Counted from the stretch's first letter, positions 43,547 through 52,396 are shown. The stretch: DNA of 64,000 nucleotides from Acidobacteriaceae bacterium (GCA_028283655.1 JAPWKE010000003.1:3100001-3164000), one strand, 5' to 3'. Made by a program: numbers and translations. The notes: generated from the sequence alone by a model not told the origin.

Positions 43547-45006
43547 GAACGCGGCTCCTTCTGGTCGCGCTGCTCCCACCATTCGCGGAAGGTTTGACTA
43601 GGCATGCCGGGGAGGTCGCGGGTGGCGGTCCACTGGCCGAGGAGGCCGGGGAGCCAGGAGACCCAGCGCTCGCCGGTGGGGTCTTCGCGCTCGAGCACAC
43701 GCTGGGTGATGCGGCCGAGACGTTGCGCGGCGCGGAAGCGGCGTTCGCTGCGGAAGAGAAGGCCTGCGGTCTTCATGGCGACGGCTTCGGGAGCGAACGA
43801 GGATTTGCGGAGAACGACTTCGTGGCGAAGATGCACGAGCACTTCGGGGATGTTGATCTTGACCGGGCAAACCTCATAGCAGGCACCGCAGAGCGAACTG
43901 GCGTACGGCAGCGATTGTGCGTGCTCCAGGTGCATCAACTGCGGCGTGAGGATGGCACCGATGGGGCCGGAGTAGACGCTGCCGTAGGCGTGGCCGCCGG
44001 TTTGTTTGTAGACAGGGCAGGCGTTCTGGCAAGCCCCGCAACGGATGCAGTGCAGCGTCTGGCGGCCGTGCTCGTCGGCAAGGACGTCGGTGCGGCCGTT
44101 GTCGAGCAGGATGACGTGGAACTCCTGCGGGCCGTCGCCTTCGCGAACGCCGGTCCAGATGGAGTTGTATGGGTTCATGCGCTCGCCGGTGGCGCTGCGA
44201 GGGAGCGTCTGCAGGACGACGTCGAGGTCGCTGTAGCTGGGCAGCACCTTGTCGATGCCCGCGATGGTGATGAGCGTCTTCGGCAGCGTGAGGCACATGC
44301 GGCCGTTGCCTTCGCTTTCGACGACGCAGACGCCGCCAGTGTCGGCGAGCAGGAAGTTGGCACCGCTGACGGCGACGGGGACGCGCAGGAAGCGTTCGCG
44401 GAGGTAGAGGCGAGCGGCCCCGGCGAGTTCGATGGGATCGTCGCTGAGGTCGGTAAGGCCCATCTCGCGGCGGAAGATCTCGCGGATCTGCTGACGATTC
44501 TTATGCAATGCAGGCACGACAAGATGCGAAGGCTGGTCTTTGCCGAGCTGCACGATGAGTTCGGCGAGGTCCGTCTCGTAGGGGTGGATGCCAGCGCGCT
44601 CGAGAGCGCGATTGAGGCCGATCTCCTCGGTGGTCATCGACTTGATTTTGAGAACTTCGGGCTGGGCTTCGAAGCGATGCAAGGCTTCGGTTACGAGCCG
44701 AATGACGATGGCGTTGGCTTCTTCCGAGTTCCGCGCCCAGTGGACCTGTCCGCCAGCCTGAATGCAGTTGGCTTCAAAGCGCTGGAGGTTTTCGCTGAGC
44801 GTTGCCATGCTGTGGCGGCGGATGGCTTCGCCGGCCGAGCGGAGATCCTGCCACTCCGGCAGTTCGCCGACGACACGAGCGCGTTTGGCCTGGATGACGT
44901 CGGTGGCGTGGCGGACGTTCTTGCGTAGCTGCGAATCGGCTACGGCTTTGGCCGCGATGATGGGAAATGGGGCCGCAGTGCGCGGGTCGAGGGCGTGATC
45001 GCTCAT
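43543..45006 (-). CDS. lutB: L-lactate utilisation iron-sulfur protein LutB
   Basis: 487 residues. An N-terminal LUD domain (about 70-300, with GVCVVESEGNGRMCLTLP) is followed by two 4Fe-4S sites: CIRCGACQNACPVY near 305-320 and CGACYEVCPVKINIPE near 355-370. A C-terminal helical part completes the usual length. LutB is the electron-transfer core of LutABC. The ATG overlaps the lutA stop and its own stop overlaps lutC. Confidence 0.95.
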   Translation of the reverse strand: MSDHALDPRTAAPFPIIAAKAVADSQLRKNVRHATDVIQAKRARVVGELPEWQDLRSAGEAIRRHSMATLSENLQRFEANCIQAGGQVHWARNSEEANAIVIRLVTEALHRFEAQPEVLKIKSMTTEEIGLNRALERAGIHPYETDLAELIVQLGKDQPSHLVVPALHKNRQQIREIFRREMGLTDLSDDPIELAGAARLYLRERFLRVPVAVSGANFLLADTGGVCVVESEGNGRMCLTLPKTLITIAGIDKVLPSYSDLDVVLQTLPRSATGERMNPYNSIWTGVREGDGPQEFHVILLDNGRTDVLADEHGRQTLHCIRCGACQNACPVYKQTGGHAYGSVYSGPIGAILTPQLMHLEHAQSLPYASSLCGACYEVCPVKINIPEVLVHLRHEVVLRKSSFAPEAVAMKTAGLLFRSERRFRAAQRLGRITQRVLEREDPTGERWVSWLPGLLGQWTATRDLPGMPSQTFREWWEQRDQKEPRS

Positions 45007-45761
45007 CGTGCCTCCGGATCAGATTCGTCGGAGGCGAGAATTTCAGCGAGGTGCATGGCCTGAACGCCGGTCTGCTGACGGTGCAGCGCGCCCTCCATGT
45101 GCATGAGGCAGCTGTTGTCGGTGGCGGTGCAGAACTCGGCGCGGGTGTTGAGCACGGCGTTCACTTTGTCGGCCAGCATGGCGCTGGAGACGGCCCCGTT
45201 CTTGACAGCGAAGGTGCCTCCGAAGCCGCAGCACTGGTCGGCGCGTTCGAGTTGAACGAGGTCGATACCGCGGACGTTGCGCAGGAGTTCGGTGGGGCCG
45301 TCGCCGAGGCCGAGGCCGCGGAGGCCGTGGCAGCTGGGGTGGCAGGTGACGCGATGGGGGAAGTAGGCGCCGACGTTCGTGACGCCGAGGCGTTTGGTGA
45401 GGAGCTCAGAGAACTCGAAGACGCGTTCGAGGATGGCGGCGGTGCGCTGCACGATGCCGGGGTGCGAGCCGGTGGCATCGAGGGTCTTCGCCATGCCGGG
45501 GTAGTGGTCGCGCATCATGGCGACGCAGCTGGAAGACGGGACGACGACGGCGTCGGCGTCCCAGAACTGGTCGATAAAGCGCGGGAGCAGCGGAAGTGCG
45601 TCTTCCTGGTACCCGGTGTTGTAGTGCATCTGTCCGCAGCAGGTCTGACCGGCGGGAAAAGTGACCTCGTGGCCGAGGCGCTCAAGCACCCGAACGACAG
45701 ACTTTCCTGTGTTGGGAAAGAGGGTGTCGTTGTAACAGGTGATGAACAGCGCGATCCGCAT
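45003..45761 (-). CDS. lutA: L-lactate utilisation protein LutA
   Basis: I chose ATG 45761, with GGAGG 5 bases upstream; the product MRIALFITCYNDTLFPNTGK is 252 residues. The two cysteine-rich CCG-type domains are visible: AGQTCCGQMHYNTGY and DQCCGFGGTF, with VTCHPSCHGLR before the second. These domains bind unusual iron-sulfur clusters in LutA, GlpC and heterodisulfide reductase families. First gene of lutABC-rhaI. In this context it oxidises the L-lactate formed from rhamnose. Confidence 0.94.
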   Translation of the reverse strand: MRIALFITCYNDTLFPNTGKSVVRVLERLGHEVTFPAGQTCCGQMHYNTGYQEDALPLLPRFIDQFWDADAVVVPSSSCVAMMRDHYPGMAKTLDATGSHPGIVQRTAAILERVFEFSELLTKRLGVTNVGAYFPHRVTCHPSCHGLRGLGLGDGPTELLRNVRGIDLVQLERADQCCGFGGTFAVKNGAVSSAMLADKVNAVLNTRAEFCTATDNSCLMHMEGALHRQQTGVQAMHLAEILASDESDPEAR

Positions 45762-45827
45762 GAGGCCTCCGCCGGGCAAATAGCCGGGCAGAGGATGTGT
45801 ATCACAACGGAAGATTCAAATGCGAAT

Positions 45828-45844
45828 TTATTTCTAAATTGGAT
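45828..45844. promoter_or_regulatory. Shared rha/lut motif upstream of lutA
   Basis: TTATTTCTAAATTGGAT, 67 bases upstream of ATG 45761 in a locally AT-rich stretch. It is the partner of the 41672 motif (14 of 17 identical, similar distance from the start codon). Confidence 0.6.
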
Positions 45845-45895
45845 ACTTCCGCGGGGGTTTAGGAGCGCTTCCCTGAAGCTGCGGAAAGGCCGTGG

Positions 45896-47059
45896 CTACT
45901 GGTTGCGCTCGGTGCGAACCCAGCTGGCGGAGCCGTCGGCGGCGGCGCGGGTCTGCTTGCGGAGAACCAGCTTGAAGAAGAGGTACTTTGGCACGCTCAG
46001 AAGAGCGCGGAACATGGCAGCAGGCTGCTGCGAGAGGAACGCTGAGACGACGACATAGGGCACGATGCTGAAGAGGCCGAGCGCAGCGTAGGCGCGTGTG
46101 ATGCCGACGGGAAAGAGCAGGCCGAGCACCAGCAGTGGAACGGCCGAACCTACGGGCAAGGCGAGGAGGTCGAGCAGAGGCTCCAGCAGAGCAGGGCGGC
46201 CACGGAGGACTTCGCGGAAGAGCGGCCCGGCGAACTGGCGGCGCATGGCGGAGCGCCCCCCCTCCCAGCGAGCGCGCTGCGTGCCTGCGGCGGCGTTGTT
46301 GTCGGGCACTTCGCCGTGGACTTCGGCGGCGTCGAGGAAGGTGACCTTGCGGCCTGCGCGGACGAGGCAGAGGTGATACTCGAGGTCTTCGACGAGCGAG
46401 TGGGCGGTGTAGGGCAAGGCGCGGAGCGTGTCTGCCGAGAGCGCGAAGCCGTTGCCGAAGATGCCGCAGGAGAGCCCGAGGTTGGCGCGGCCACGGGGGC
46501 GCAGCACGTTGAAGCCGTAGAGGCCGAGCGCGAGCAGGCGCTGGCGGTCGTTGTCCTGGGCTCCGGCGGCGATGTAGCGGGCCTGCACCGCGTCGGCTCC
46601 GGCAGCGAAGGCGGCACAGGCCTGGGCGATGAGCTGTGGCGTGACCTGGGAGTCTGCGTCGACGACCATGACGGCGTCGGCGTGGCGGTCGAGGGCTTGC
46701 GCGAAGCCGTAGAAGAGGGCAGCCCCTTTTCCCCGGCTGCCGTCGTCCTGCAGCGGGAGCACGGTGGCTCCGGCGGCGAAGGCTTGCTGGGCCGTGGCGT
46801 CAGAGCAGTTGTGCGCGATGACGAGGGTGAGTGCAGGCGAGACGCCGGCCGCGAGGACGCTTTGCACGCAGGCGGTGATGAGCTTTTCTTCGTTGTGACC
46901 GGGAATGATGACGGCAAGCCGGAAGGCTTCGGAGTCCTTGGCCACAATGGGTGTTGCGGGCCAAAGGGCGGCGAGCGAAAGCGCAAGCAGCTCCACGACG
47001 AGGGGAAGGGTGGGCAGCAGGAGGAGCGCGGCGATGAGGGCAAAGGCAACGTGCAGCAC
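45896..47059 (-). CDS. Membrane glycosyltransferase family 2 (processive-type)
   Basis: The GTG at 47059 has AGGAG 5 bases upstream; 387 residues. An N-terminal hydrophobic segment (HVAFALIAALLLLPTLPL) is followed by a GT-A domain with LAVIIPGHNEE, VVDADSQVTPQ (D-x-D-type metal site), SLVEDLEYHL (ED motif) and GTQRARWEGGR (the R-W motif of processive beta-glycosyltransferases such as cellulose or hyaluronan synthases), then two or three C-terminal membrane segments. It probably builds an envelope polysaccharide from nucleotide sugars. It is transcribed away from the thioesterase gene and towards lutA, with a 134-base gap between. Confidence 0.85.
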   Translation of the reverse strand: MLHVAFALIAALLLLPTLPLVVELLALSLAALWPATPIVAKDSEAFRLAVIIPGHNEEKLITACVQSVLAAGVSPALTLVIAHNCSDATAQQAFAAGATVLPLQDDGSRGKGAALFYGFAQALDRHADAVMVVDADSQVTPQLIAQACAAFAAGADAVQARYIAAGAQDNDRQRLLALGLYGFNVLRPRGRANLGLSCGIFGNGFALSADTLRALPYTAHSLVEDLEYHLCLVRAGRKVTFLDAAEVHGEVPDNNAAAGTQRARWEGGRSAMRRQFAGPLFREVLRGRPALLEPLLDLLALPVGSAVPLLVLGLLFPVGITRAYAALGLFSIVPYVVVSAFLSQQPAAMFRALLSVPKYLFFKLVLRKQTRAAADGSASWVRTERNQ

Positions 47060-47096
47060 GACTTCTCCTGGCGACAGGTGCAGGCGCACCGGATGG

Positions 47097-47107
47097 CTAG
47101 ATTCTAG
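47097..47107. promoter_or_regulatory. Short palindrome in the divergent GT2/thioesterase region
   Basis: CTAGATTCTAG, a perfect odd-centred palindrome within the 58-base gap between GTG 47059 (minus) and GTG 47118 (plus). CTAG is often rare in bacterial DNA, so two copies here are notable. No other evidence of function. Confidence 0.3.
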
Positions 47108-47117
47108 ACTGGAGAGC

Positions 47118-47879
47118 GTGAGCCCCTGGATACAACTTCGGAACCTGACGCCTGCGACTCCCGGTGCGCCAAACCTTTTCTGTTTGCCCCATGCGGGAAG
47201 CGGGGCTGCGGGGTTTTATCGGTGGCGTCGGGCGCTGGGCGGGCTGAACGTTTGCCCGGTGCAGTTGCCGGGGCGCGATGCGCGGATGACGGAGCCAGCA
47301 GCCACCAATGCCAGTGCGCTGGTGGAGATGATGCACGCGGCGCTGGTCGAGCATCTGCAAGTGCCGTACGTGATCTTTGGACACAGCATGGGGGCGTTGC
47401 TGGCGGCGCTGTGGGCGCAGAAGATTCAGCAGCAGGGTCTGCCTGCTCCGCTGGCGGTGGTGCTTTCCGGGCGAGGTGCGCCGGGGACGGTGCCGGTGTT
47501 TCCCCAGCTTTCGGAGATGAGCGACGAGGAGCTGGCGGGCGCGCTGGATGCGCGGTTCGGCGGGAACTCGGGCACGATGCTGATAGCTGACCCGGAGCTG
47601 CGGGCGCATTACATGCCGCTGCTGCGGGCGGACCTGGCGCTGGTCGACAGCGCGGACGCGGCGAAGTTTACGGAGCGGTTGCAGGTGCCGGTGGTGGTGG
47701 TGCGTGCGGCTTCTGACCCCGCAGTGCCGGAGGACAAGGCAGAGGCGTGGCGCGAGTTTACGGCGAGGACGTTTCGTGTGGAGACGTTGCCGGGTAACCA
47801 TTTTTCGCACTTTGCGGAGAGTGAAGGCGCGATGCTGGAGCTGTTGCAGAGAGTTGCAACTACGGCTGCGTCCAGCTAA
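47118..47879 (+). CDS. Type II thioesterase (GrsT/RifR-like alpha/beta hydrolase)
   Basis: GTG 47118 with GGAG 3 bases upstream (short spacing, so the start is uncertain); 253 residues. Typical features: LFCLPHAGSGAAGFYRW at the N-terminus, VQLPGRDAR, nucleophile Ser in FGHSMGALLA, Asp in ASDPAVPEDKAE, and His in LPGNHFSHF. Such enzymes clear misprimed or stalled acyl groups from phosphopantetheinyl arms of NRPS or PKS carriers. No NRPS or PKS is in the window, but an Sfp-type transferase lies 3.8 kb away at 51651. The stop overlaps the opposing gene's end by 20 bases. Confidence 0.85.
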   Translation: MSPWIQLRNLTPATPGAPNLFCLPHAGSGAAGFYRWRRALGGLNVCPVQLPGRDARMTEPAATNASALVEMMHAALVEHLQVPYVIFGHSMGALLAALWAQKIQQQGLPAPLAVVLSGRGAPGTVPVFPQLSEMSDEELAGALDARFGGNSGTMLIADPELRAHYMPLLRADLALVDSADAAKFTERLQVPVVVVRAASDPAVPEDKAEAWREFTARTFRVETLPGNHFSHFAESEGAMLELLQRVATTAASS

Positions 47880-50223
47880 AGACGGTCATGGAGAAGGGCG
47901 ACAGCGGTAGCGTGGCTGCGGCGTCGATGCTCTTCTCTGCCGTGTCGCGAAGCTTTACGTGCTCGCCGTTTTCGTTGGAGTCTTCGATGTGGTCGGCGGT
48001 GAGCGTGGTGACCTGCACGCCGTTGCGATTGGCCACGATGCCAGCGAGATGCACAGGCAGAGCGCGGTCGCGGCTGAGGTTGAAGACGACGAGCGAGTGC
48101 TTCGCCCCGTCAGCAAAGGCGAAGCTCTGCAGCAGAGGAATGTCGCCAGCGGCGATCTTGTCGTTGGTGCTGGCGGGCTGATGCCAGGTGGGGTTTGCCC
48201 CGGTGGACTCGGTTGCGACCATGTTGCCAAGCAGGGCGCGGTTGATGGCACTGAGGGCGAGGAAGCCGGGGCGGCGGAGGTTGGTGGCTCCGCCCATGTC
48301 GACCACACCGCCCCAGAGGGGCGTGTTGCGCTTGGGGCCACCCCTGGAGGTGAAGCCGTTGGCGTACTCCGGCAGAGCGAAGAAGCACTGGTCGGTGATG
48401 CCCTGCTCGCGCAGCATCAGCAGCATGTGGTCGGCGACGGCGAGACCGCCGCCGAGCGAAGGCACGGTCTGGTCGATCTGCTGTTGCGTGATGTTCGGCG
48501 AACCGGTGGCGGTGCCGAGGTTGACCTCGTAGACGTTCAGACGCTTGCCGTGCGCGGCCTTCTCAAGAGCGGCGCGTTGCTGCGCGAGGCCGCCGCCGGA
48601 GGTGTCCCACTCCGAGGGCTGCGCGAACATGGAGCCGAAGATGGATTCGCGGCTGGCGGCGTCGTTGAACTCGCTGAAGAGATAGGGCGCGACGGAGAAG
48701 GAGTCTGCCTGCCCGTTGGCGGCGCGAGCTTCCTGCTCGGTCCACCACGGCACGGCGAACCATGAGCCTGCGATGAGATCAAAGCGCTGCGGATGGAAGT
48801 AAGGCGAGGTGCGGGCGGCGCGGTAGACGCTGGCGATGCGCTGACCGTAGGCGGTGGGGTCGTGCAGCGCGGCACCGGAGAAGGACATGGAGTTCCACTG
48901 CTCGTTGCCGAGTTCGAGGTGGATAACGGGGAAGGCGTCGGTCCAGGGTTTGGCGTGACCGAGCGCGGCACGGCGGCCGCCGTAACGGGTGCTGGCGGGG
49001 GCGGAGAGGAACTCGATCAGGCCCTGCATCTCCCACGGCGAGAAGCCTGCGGGGAGAGAGATCCATGGTTCGGCACCGATGGCCTGTGCGAGTTCGAGCA
49101 CCTCCGGCACGGAGTAGGCGATGTCTTCGTGGGTCTTGTCCTGCGTGCTGTAGCCGGTGCGGCGGCGGGAGAAGGAGGGCGCGAGGAGGTCGTCGAGCGA
49201 GGCGCCGAAGTTGCTGCCGTTATCCATGAAGCGGAGGATGCCGGGGTGCGCTTCGCGGAGGGCAGAGACGACTTCGTCGCGGAAGGCGGTGGGGTTGCCG
49301 GGGGTGCGGGCGGGGGTGAGACTGACGTCGTCGAGCAGAGCAGAGGAGTTGTCGAGCACGAACTGGAGTCGCACGCTGCCGAGCGCGCCGGGCTTGTCGT
49401 CGGCGCGGAAGCTGAAGGTGTACAGGTGCCAGGCGGGCGTCAAGGGGATGGACTTCTCGAAGAAGTGCGCCGCGCCGTGATGCGTGTCCAGACGATCGAG
49501 CGCGAGGCGAAGGGTGTTGGCTCCGCCAGCGGCTTTGGCGCGGAAGCTGAGCGTGTAGGTGCCGTGCAGATGAACGAAGGAGTGCGTTTCGAGGGTGTCG
49601 AAGTAGCTGGCGAGTTCCGCGTGGCCGCAGGCACCGGCTGCGTTGACGCGAACGGCCTGATGCGAGGCGCTGCCGGGAGGCAGATCGCCGCGTTCGGCGA
49701 CGGCTGTGGCTCCGCAGGCGAAGCTTGTCCACCAGCCGGCGGTGGGGTCGCCGGGCTTGTCGGCGCGGACGAGCAGGAAGTCGTTGTCCTGGGGCTCGCG
49801 GTCGAGCGTGTTGAAGGCGAGCGAGTAGCCGAGCGGAGGCGTGGCGGCGTGGCTGTCCGTGACGCGGGAGATGGCTCCTGCGGCGGGGCCGCTGAGGACC
49901 TGGACCCAGGCGCCATCGAGAAAGTGGTCGGGCCAGACGGTGTAGGGGTTTTCGTCCGAGCAGGAGGACTGGCCGAAGTGTTTGCAGCGGAGGATCGTCT
50001 GCCAGGTTTCGCCTTCGAAGCCAGGGTTGCGCTGGATGAGGTTGCGCGCCATCTGGCCGGAGTCGTAGAAGGTCTGTCCGCTGAGGTTGATGCCGAAACG
50101 CTTGACGCCGGAGTGCAGCACGCGCGGTGTGACACGGATGGTGGTAGCGTCCTGCGCTTCGCTGACGCCAACGGAGGCGAACGCGGACAACGCCAGCAGA
50201 GCGAGGCTTCTACGCGAGAACAT
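47860..50223 (-). CDS. Secreted glycoside-hydrolase-like protein of the exopolysaccharide cluster
   Basis: The ATG at 50223 (GGAG 8 bases upstream) gives 787 residues, Sec signal MFSRRSLALLALSAFASVGV ending SEAQ. It overlaps the end of the polymerase gene by 14 bases, so it is coupled to it. The first 290 residues contain a beta-sandwich (carbohydrate-binding-like, NTLRLALDRLDTHHGAAHFF, then LDNSSALLDDVSLTPA). The next 300 read as a TIM barrel with IHLELGNEQWNS, where the Glu in GNE fits a clan-A acid/base. A C-terminal beta domain ends the protein (HSLVVFNLSRDRALPVHL). The family was not identified; it is arabinofuranosidase-like in architecture. It may trim or release the exopolysaccharide made by its neighbours. 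Confidence 0.75.
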   Translation of the reverse strand: MFSRRSLALLALSAFASVGVSEAQDATTIRVTPRVLHSGVKRFGINLSGQTFYDSGQMARNLIQRNPGFEGETWQTILRCKHFGQSSCSDENPYTVWPDHFLDGAWVQVLSGPAAGAISRVTDSHAATPPLGYSLAFNTLDREPQDNDFLLVRADKPGDPTAGWWTSFACGATAVAERGDLPPGSASHQAVRVNAAGACGHAELASYFDTLETHSFVHLHGTYTLSFRAKAAGGANTLRLALDRLDTHHGAAHFFEKSIPLTPAWHLYTFSFRADDKPGALGSVRLQFVLDNSSALLDDVSLTPARTPGNPTAFRDEVVSALREAHPGILRFMDNGSNFGASLDDLLAPSFSRRRTGYSTQDKTHEDIAYSVPEVLELAQAIGAEPWISLPAGFSPWEMQGLIEFLSAPASTRYGGRRAALGHAKPWTDAFPVIHLELGNEQWNSMSFSGAALHDPTAYGQRIASVYRAARTSPYFHPQRFDLIAGSWFAVPWWTEQEARAANGQADSFSVAPYLFSEFNDAASRESIFGSMFAQPSEWDTSGGGLAQQRAALEKAAHGKRLNVYEVNLGTATGSPNITQQQIDQTVPSLGGGLAVADHMLLMLREQGITDQCFFALPEYANGFTSRGGPKRNTPLWGGVVDMGGATNLRRPGFLALSAINRALLGNMVATESTGANPTWHQPASTNDKIAAGDIPLLQSFAFADGAKHSLVVFNLSRDRALPVHLAGIVANRNGVQVTTLTADHIEDSNENGEHVKLRDTAEKSIDAAATLPLSPFSMTVFSWTQP

Positions 50224-51451
50224 GGTTGAACTCCAGATGGCGCTCGACGGGGTTGACGCGGTTGAGGACCTGCGACCAGCCAGCGATGAGGAAAAAGAGC
50301 TGATACGGCTGGTTGCCAAGGAAGACGGTCGCGATGGTGAGCAGGATGCCTGCGAAGGCCCCGAAGAGCGAGTAGGCGAAGAAGCGGTCCATGCGGTTCT
50401 TCGCCACAACAGCGGCGAGGATGAGACGGACGAGGCACTCAGCGGCGAGCAGGCACATCGCGCCTGCGCCGACCCAGCCCTGCACGAGCCAGACGAAGAG
50501 GTACTCGTTGTCGATGGAGTCCTGGCCGGGGGCGCGCGGGAAGTCCTGTCCCCAGCCAAAAGCGCCGCCCTGCTTGGCGATGGGAATGTAGTTATCGAGG
50601 AGTTGCTGACGGTACTGCGCGGTCTGGGCTTCGTTGCTGGCGGGGTTGGGGTCGCTGACGAACTTCTTCGCAGCAACGTACCCTACGCCGAGCAGCGGTA
50701 AGGCAACGAGCGCAAAGAGAAGGCTGTTGCGCCAGATGCGCTTGCTCTTGCCGATAAAAGCGATGGGCAAAGCGAAGACACAGCCGAGCCACGGACCACG
50801 GGCCTGCGTGGTGAAGAGGAAGACGAAGAGCACCATGAAGATGAGCGTCTTGACGTTGAGCGGATGGTTGAACCACGGAAGCTTTTCCGGCCAGGGCTTC
50901 GCGTAAGCCAGCCAGACGGCGAGCATGATGGCGAAGAGGATGACGAGGCCGGCGAGTTCCGATTGACCGTAGGGACCGGAGACGCGGCCAAAGCCCCAGC
51001 GCAGTTGCGTCTTCCACGCGAAAGACTCGTTGGGGAAGAAGCGACCCCAGACGAGCGTAAAGGGGTTGATGCTCATGCGGTACTCATAAAACGAGATGAG
51101 CGCGCAGACGATCATGAGCTTGACGACGCGGCGAGCGGTTTCGAGACGAAGCCCGGCCTGCTCGATCAGCGTCTTGCCGATCATGTAGGGGATGACGCCT
51201 TCGACGAGGTTGTTGAAGAGGTCAAAGATGGAGCCCGTGGTGTGGCCGTTACGATAGTCCGTGACACAGGTGCTGAGCATGAAGAGCGCGATCCAGAGAT
51301 CGGCCGTGGTCCAGCGCCAACGCGGCATCAGCTTGAGAAGGATGGCGATACCGATAGGAATCAGCGCCGACTGGCCCACCGTGATCGGCGGCAGAGCAGC
51401 GACTTTCCAGAAGTAATAGGACGGGAAAAGAATGAAGAGCGGAAGGTACAC
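50210..51451 (-). CDS. Wzy/O-antigen-ligase-type polysaccharide polymerase
   Basis: 413 residues from GTG 51451, with about ten membrane segments and a large periplasmic loop (KFVSDPNPASNEAQ, then FGWGQDFPRAPGQDSIDNEYL), as in Wzy polymerases and O-antigen ligases. TTQARGPWLGCVFALP resembles the R-G-P/S motif before the loop. The start is doubtful: in the same frame, 17 further codons (51502-51452) encode FAFIALFRRPLPHVFLS, which looks like genuine protein, but no standard start lies before the TGA at 51505-51503. An ATG at 51533 in another frame (MQIIVLLPCLI) would need a frameshift to join. It should link repeat units of the exopolysaccharide on the periplasmic side. Confidence 0.8.
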   Translation of the reverse strand: MYLPLFILFPSYYFWKVAALPPITVGQSALIPIGIAILLKLMPRWRWTTADLWIALFMLSTCVTDYRNGHTTGSIFDLFNNLVEGVIPYMIGKTLIEQAGLRLETARRVVKLMIVCALISFYEYRMSINPFTLVWGRFFPNESFAWKTQLRWGFGRVSGPYGQSELAGLVILFAIMLAVWLAYAKPWPEKLPWFNHPLNVKTLIFMVLFVFLFTTQARGPWLGCVFALPIAFIGKSKRIWRNSLLFALVALPLLGVGYVAAKKFVSDPNPASNEAQTAQYRQQLLDNYIPIAKQGGAFGWGQDFPRAPGQDSIDNEYLFVWLVQGWVGAGAMCLLAAECLVRLILAAVVAKNRMDRFFAYSLFGAFAGILLTIATVFLGNQPYQLFFLIAGWSQVLNRVNPVERHLEFNHVLA

Positions 51452-51650
51452 GCTGAGGAAGACGTGAGGCAGCGGGCGCCGGAAGAGCGCAATGAATGCA
51501 AATCAGACACGGAAGAAGGACAATGATTTGCATGGTGACAAACTGGGGCGAGAGCGGCCTGGCTTCATGCTACAGCGCATGGCTATCGTTGCAGCCAGGG
51601 TGGGTATCTGCAATGCCACCTTGCGGGCAGAGACAGAGGGGGCGGACGGT

Positions 51651-52364
51651 ATGAGTTTTCTGCCTGCGGTGCCCGTTTTGCCAGGCATGCTCGAGGACGA
51701 CGTCATCCTGTTGGCGTTGCTGCCGATTGCAGATGCGACAGAAGAAGAGTTGCAGCGGGCAACAGCTCTGCTGCCCGCTGAAGAACAGCAACGGGCAGTG
51801 CGGTTTGTTCGCCAGGAACCACGAGCGGAGTTCGTGTGGACGCGGCTGCTTTTTCGCACGATTGCGGGCAAGCTGCTGGGCTGTCGCCCACAGGAAATTG
51901 CCGTACGAATTGCCGCTGGCGGGAAACCCGAGTGTGAGGGATTGAGCTTCAGCCTGTCGCATACGCGTGGGCTGGTGGGCTGCGCGATATCGCGAAACGT
52001 GGCCGTGGGTGTCGACCTGGAACGCGAGGACATGACGCTGGAGGTGCTCGACATTGCACGCACAGCGTTCAGTGAGGCCAATGTGCGCGAACTGGAAGCC
52101 TCGCCCGACGACGAAAGCCGGATGCGGAGCTTTCTGCTACTGTGGTGCGAACGAGAAGCTGTGGCAAAGTGCGTGGGCCGAGGAATTGCGGAGCCTGCGG
52201 CGCTGCTTGGCTTATGGAAAACTGTCGATTTTCGGACGCAACCTTTATCTCTTCCAACAGGTTTTCAAGGAAGTTTGGCGTATCAAAACGACTTTGCGAT
52301 GCGGGTGCGGCAGCCAGGGCTGCAGGGCCTGTATAGCGTTTCAGCGTTGCTAGAATCAGCCTAA
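51651..52364 (+). CDS. 4'-phosphopantetheinyl transferase, Sfp-type
   Basis: ATG 51651 follows GAGGGGG; 237 residues. Sfp-family blocks: SFSLSHTRGLVGCAISRN, VGVDLEREDM with the metal-binding Asp, and LLWCEREAVAKCVGRGI in place of the usual W-x-x-K-E-A; the Lys of that motif is Arg here. It transfers phosphopantetheine from CoA to carrier proteins. With the type II thioesterase nearby, a role in NRPS/PKS or fatty-acyl chemistry is likely, although none of these synthases is visible. It is divergent from the polymerase gene. Confidence 0.85.
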   Translation: MSFLPAVPVLPGMLEDDVILLALLPIADATEEELQRATALLPAEEQQRAVRFVRQEPRAEFVWTRLLFRTIAGKLLGCRPQEIAVRIAAGGKPECEGLSFSLSHTRGLVGCAISRNVAVGVDLEREDMTLEVLDIARTAFSEANVRELEASPDDESRMRSFLLLWCEREAVAKCVGRGIAEPAALLGLWKTVDFRTQPLSLPTGFQGSLAYQNDFAMRVRQPGLQGLYSVSALLESA

Positions 52365-52396
52365 ATCCCTGCCACAAAGATGGCAGAACGGGCCAA

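Noticed and set aside
52369-52386. CTGCCA-CAAAGA-TGGCAG hairpin after the PPTase gene as a terminator
   Set aside because: Short stem with no T-run; it may be chance, so not listed as a terminator.
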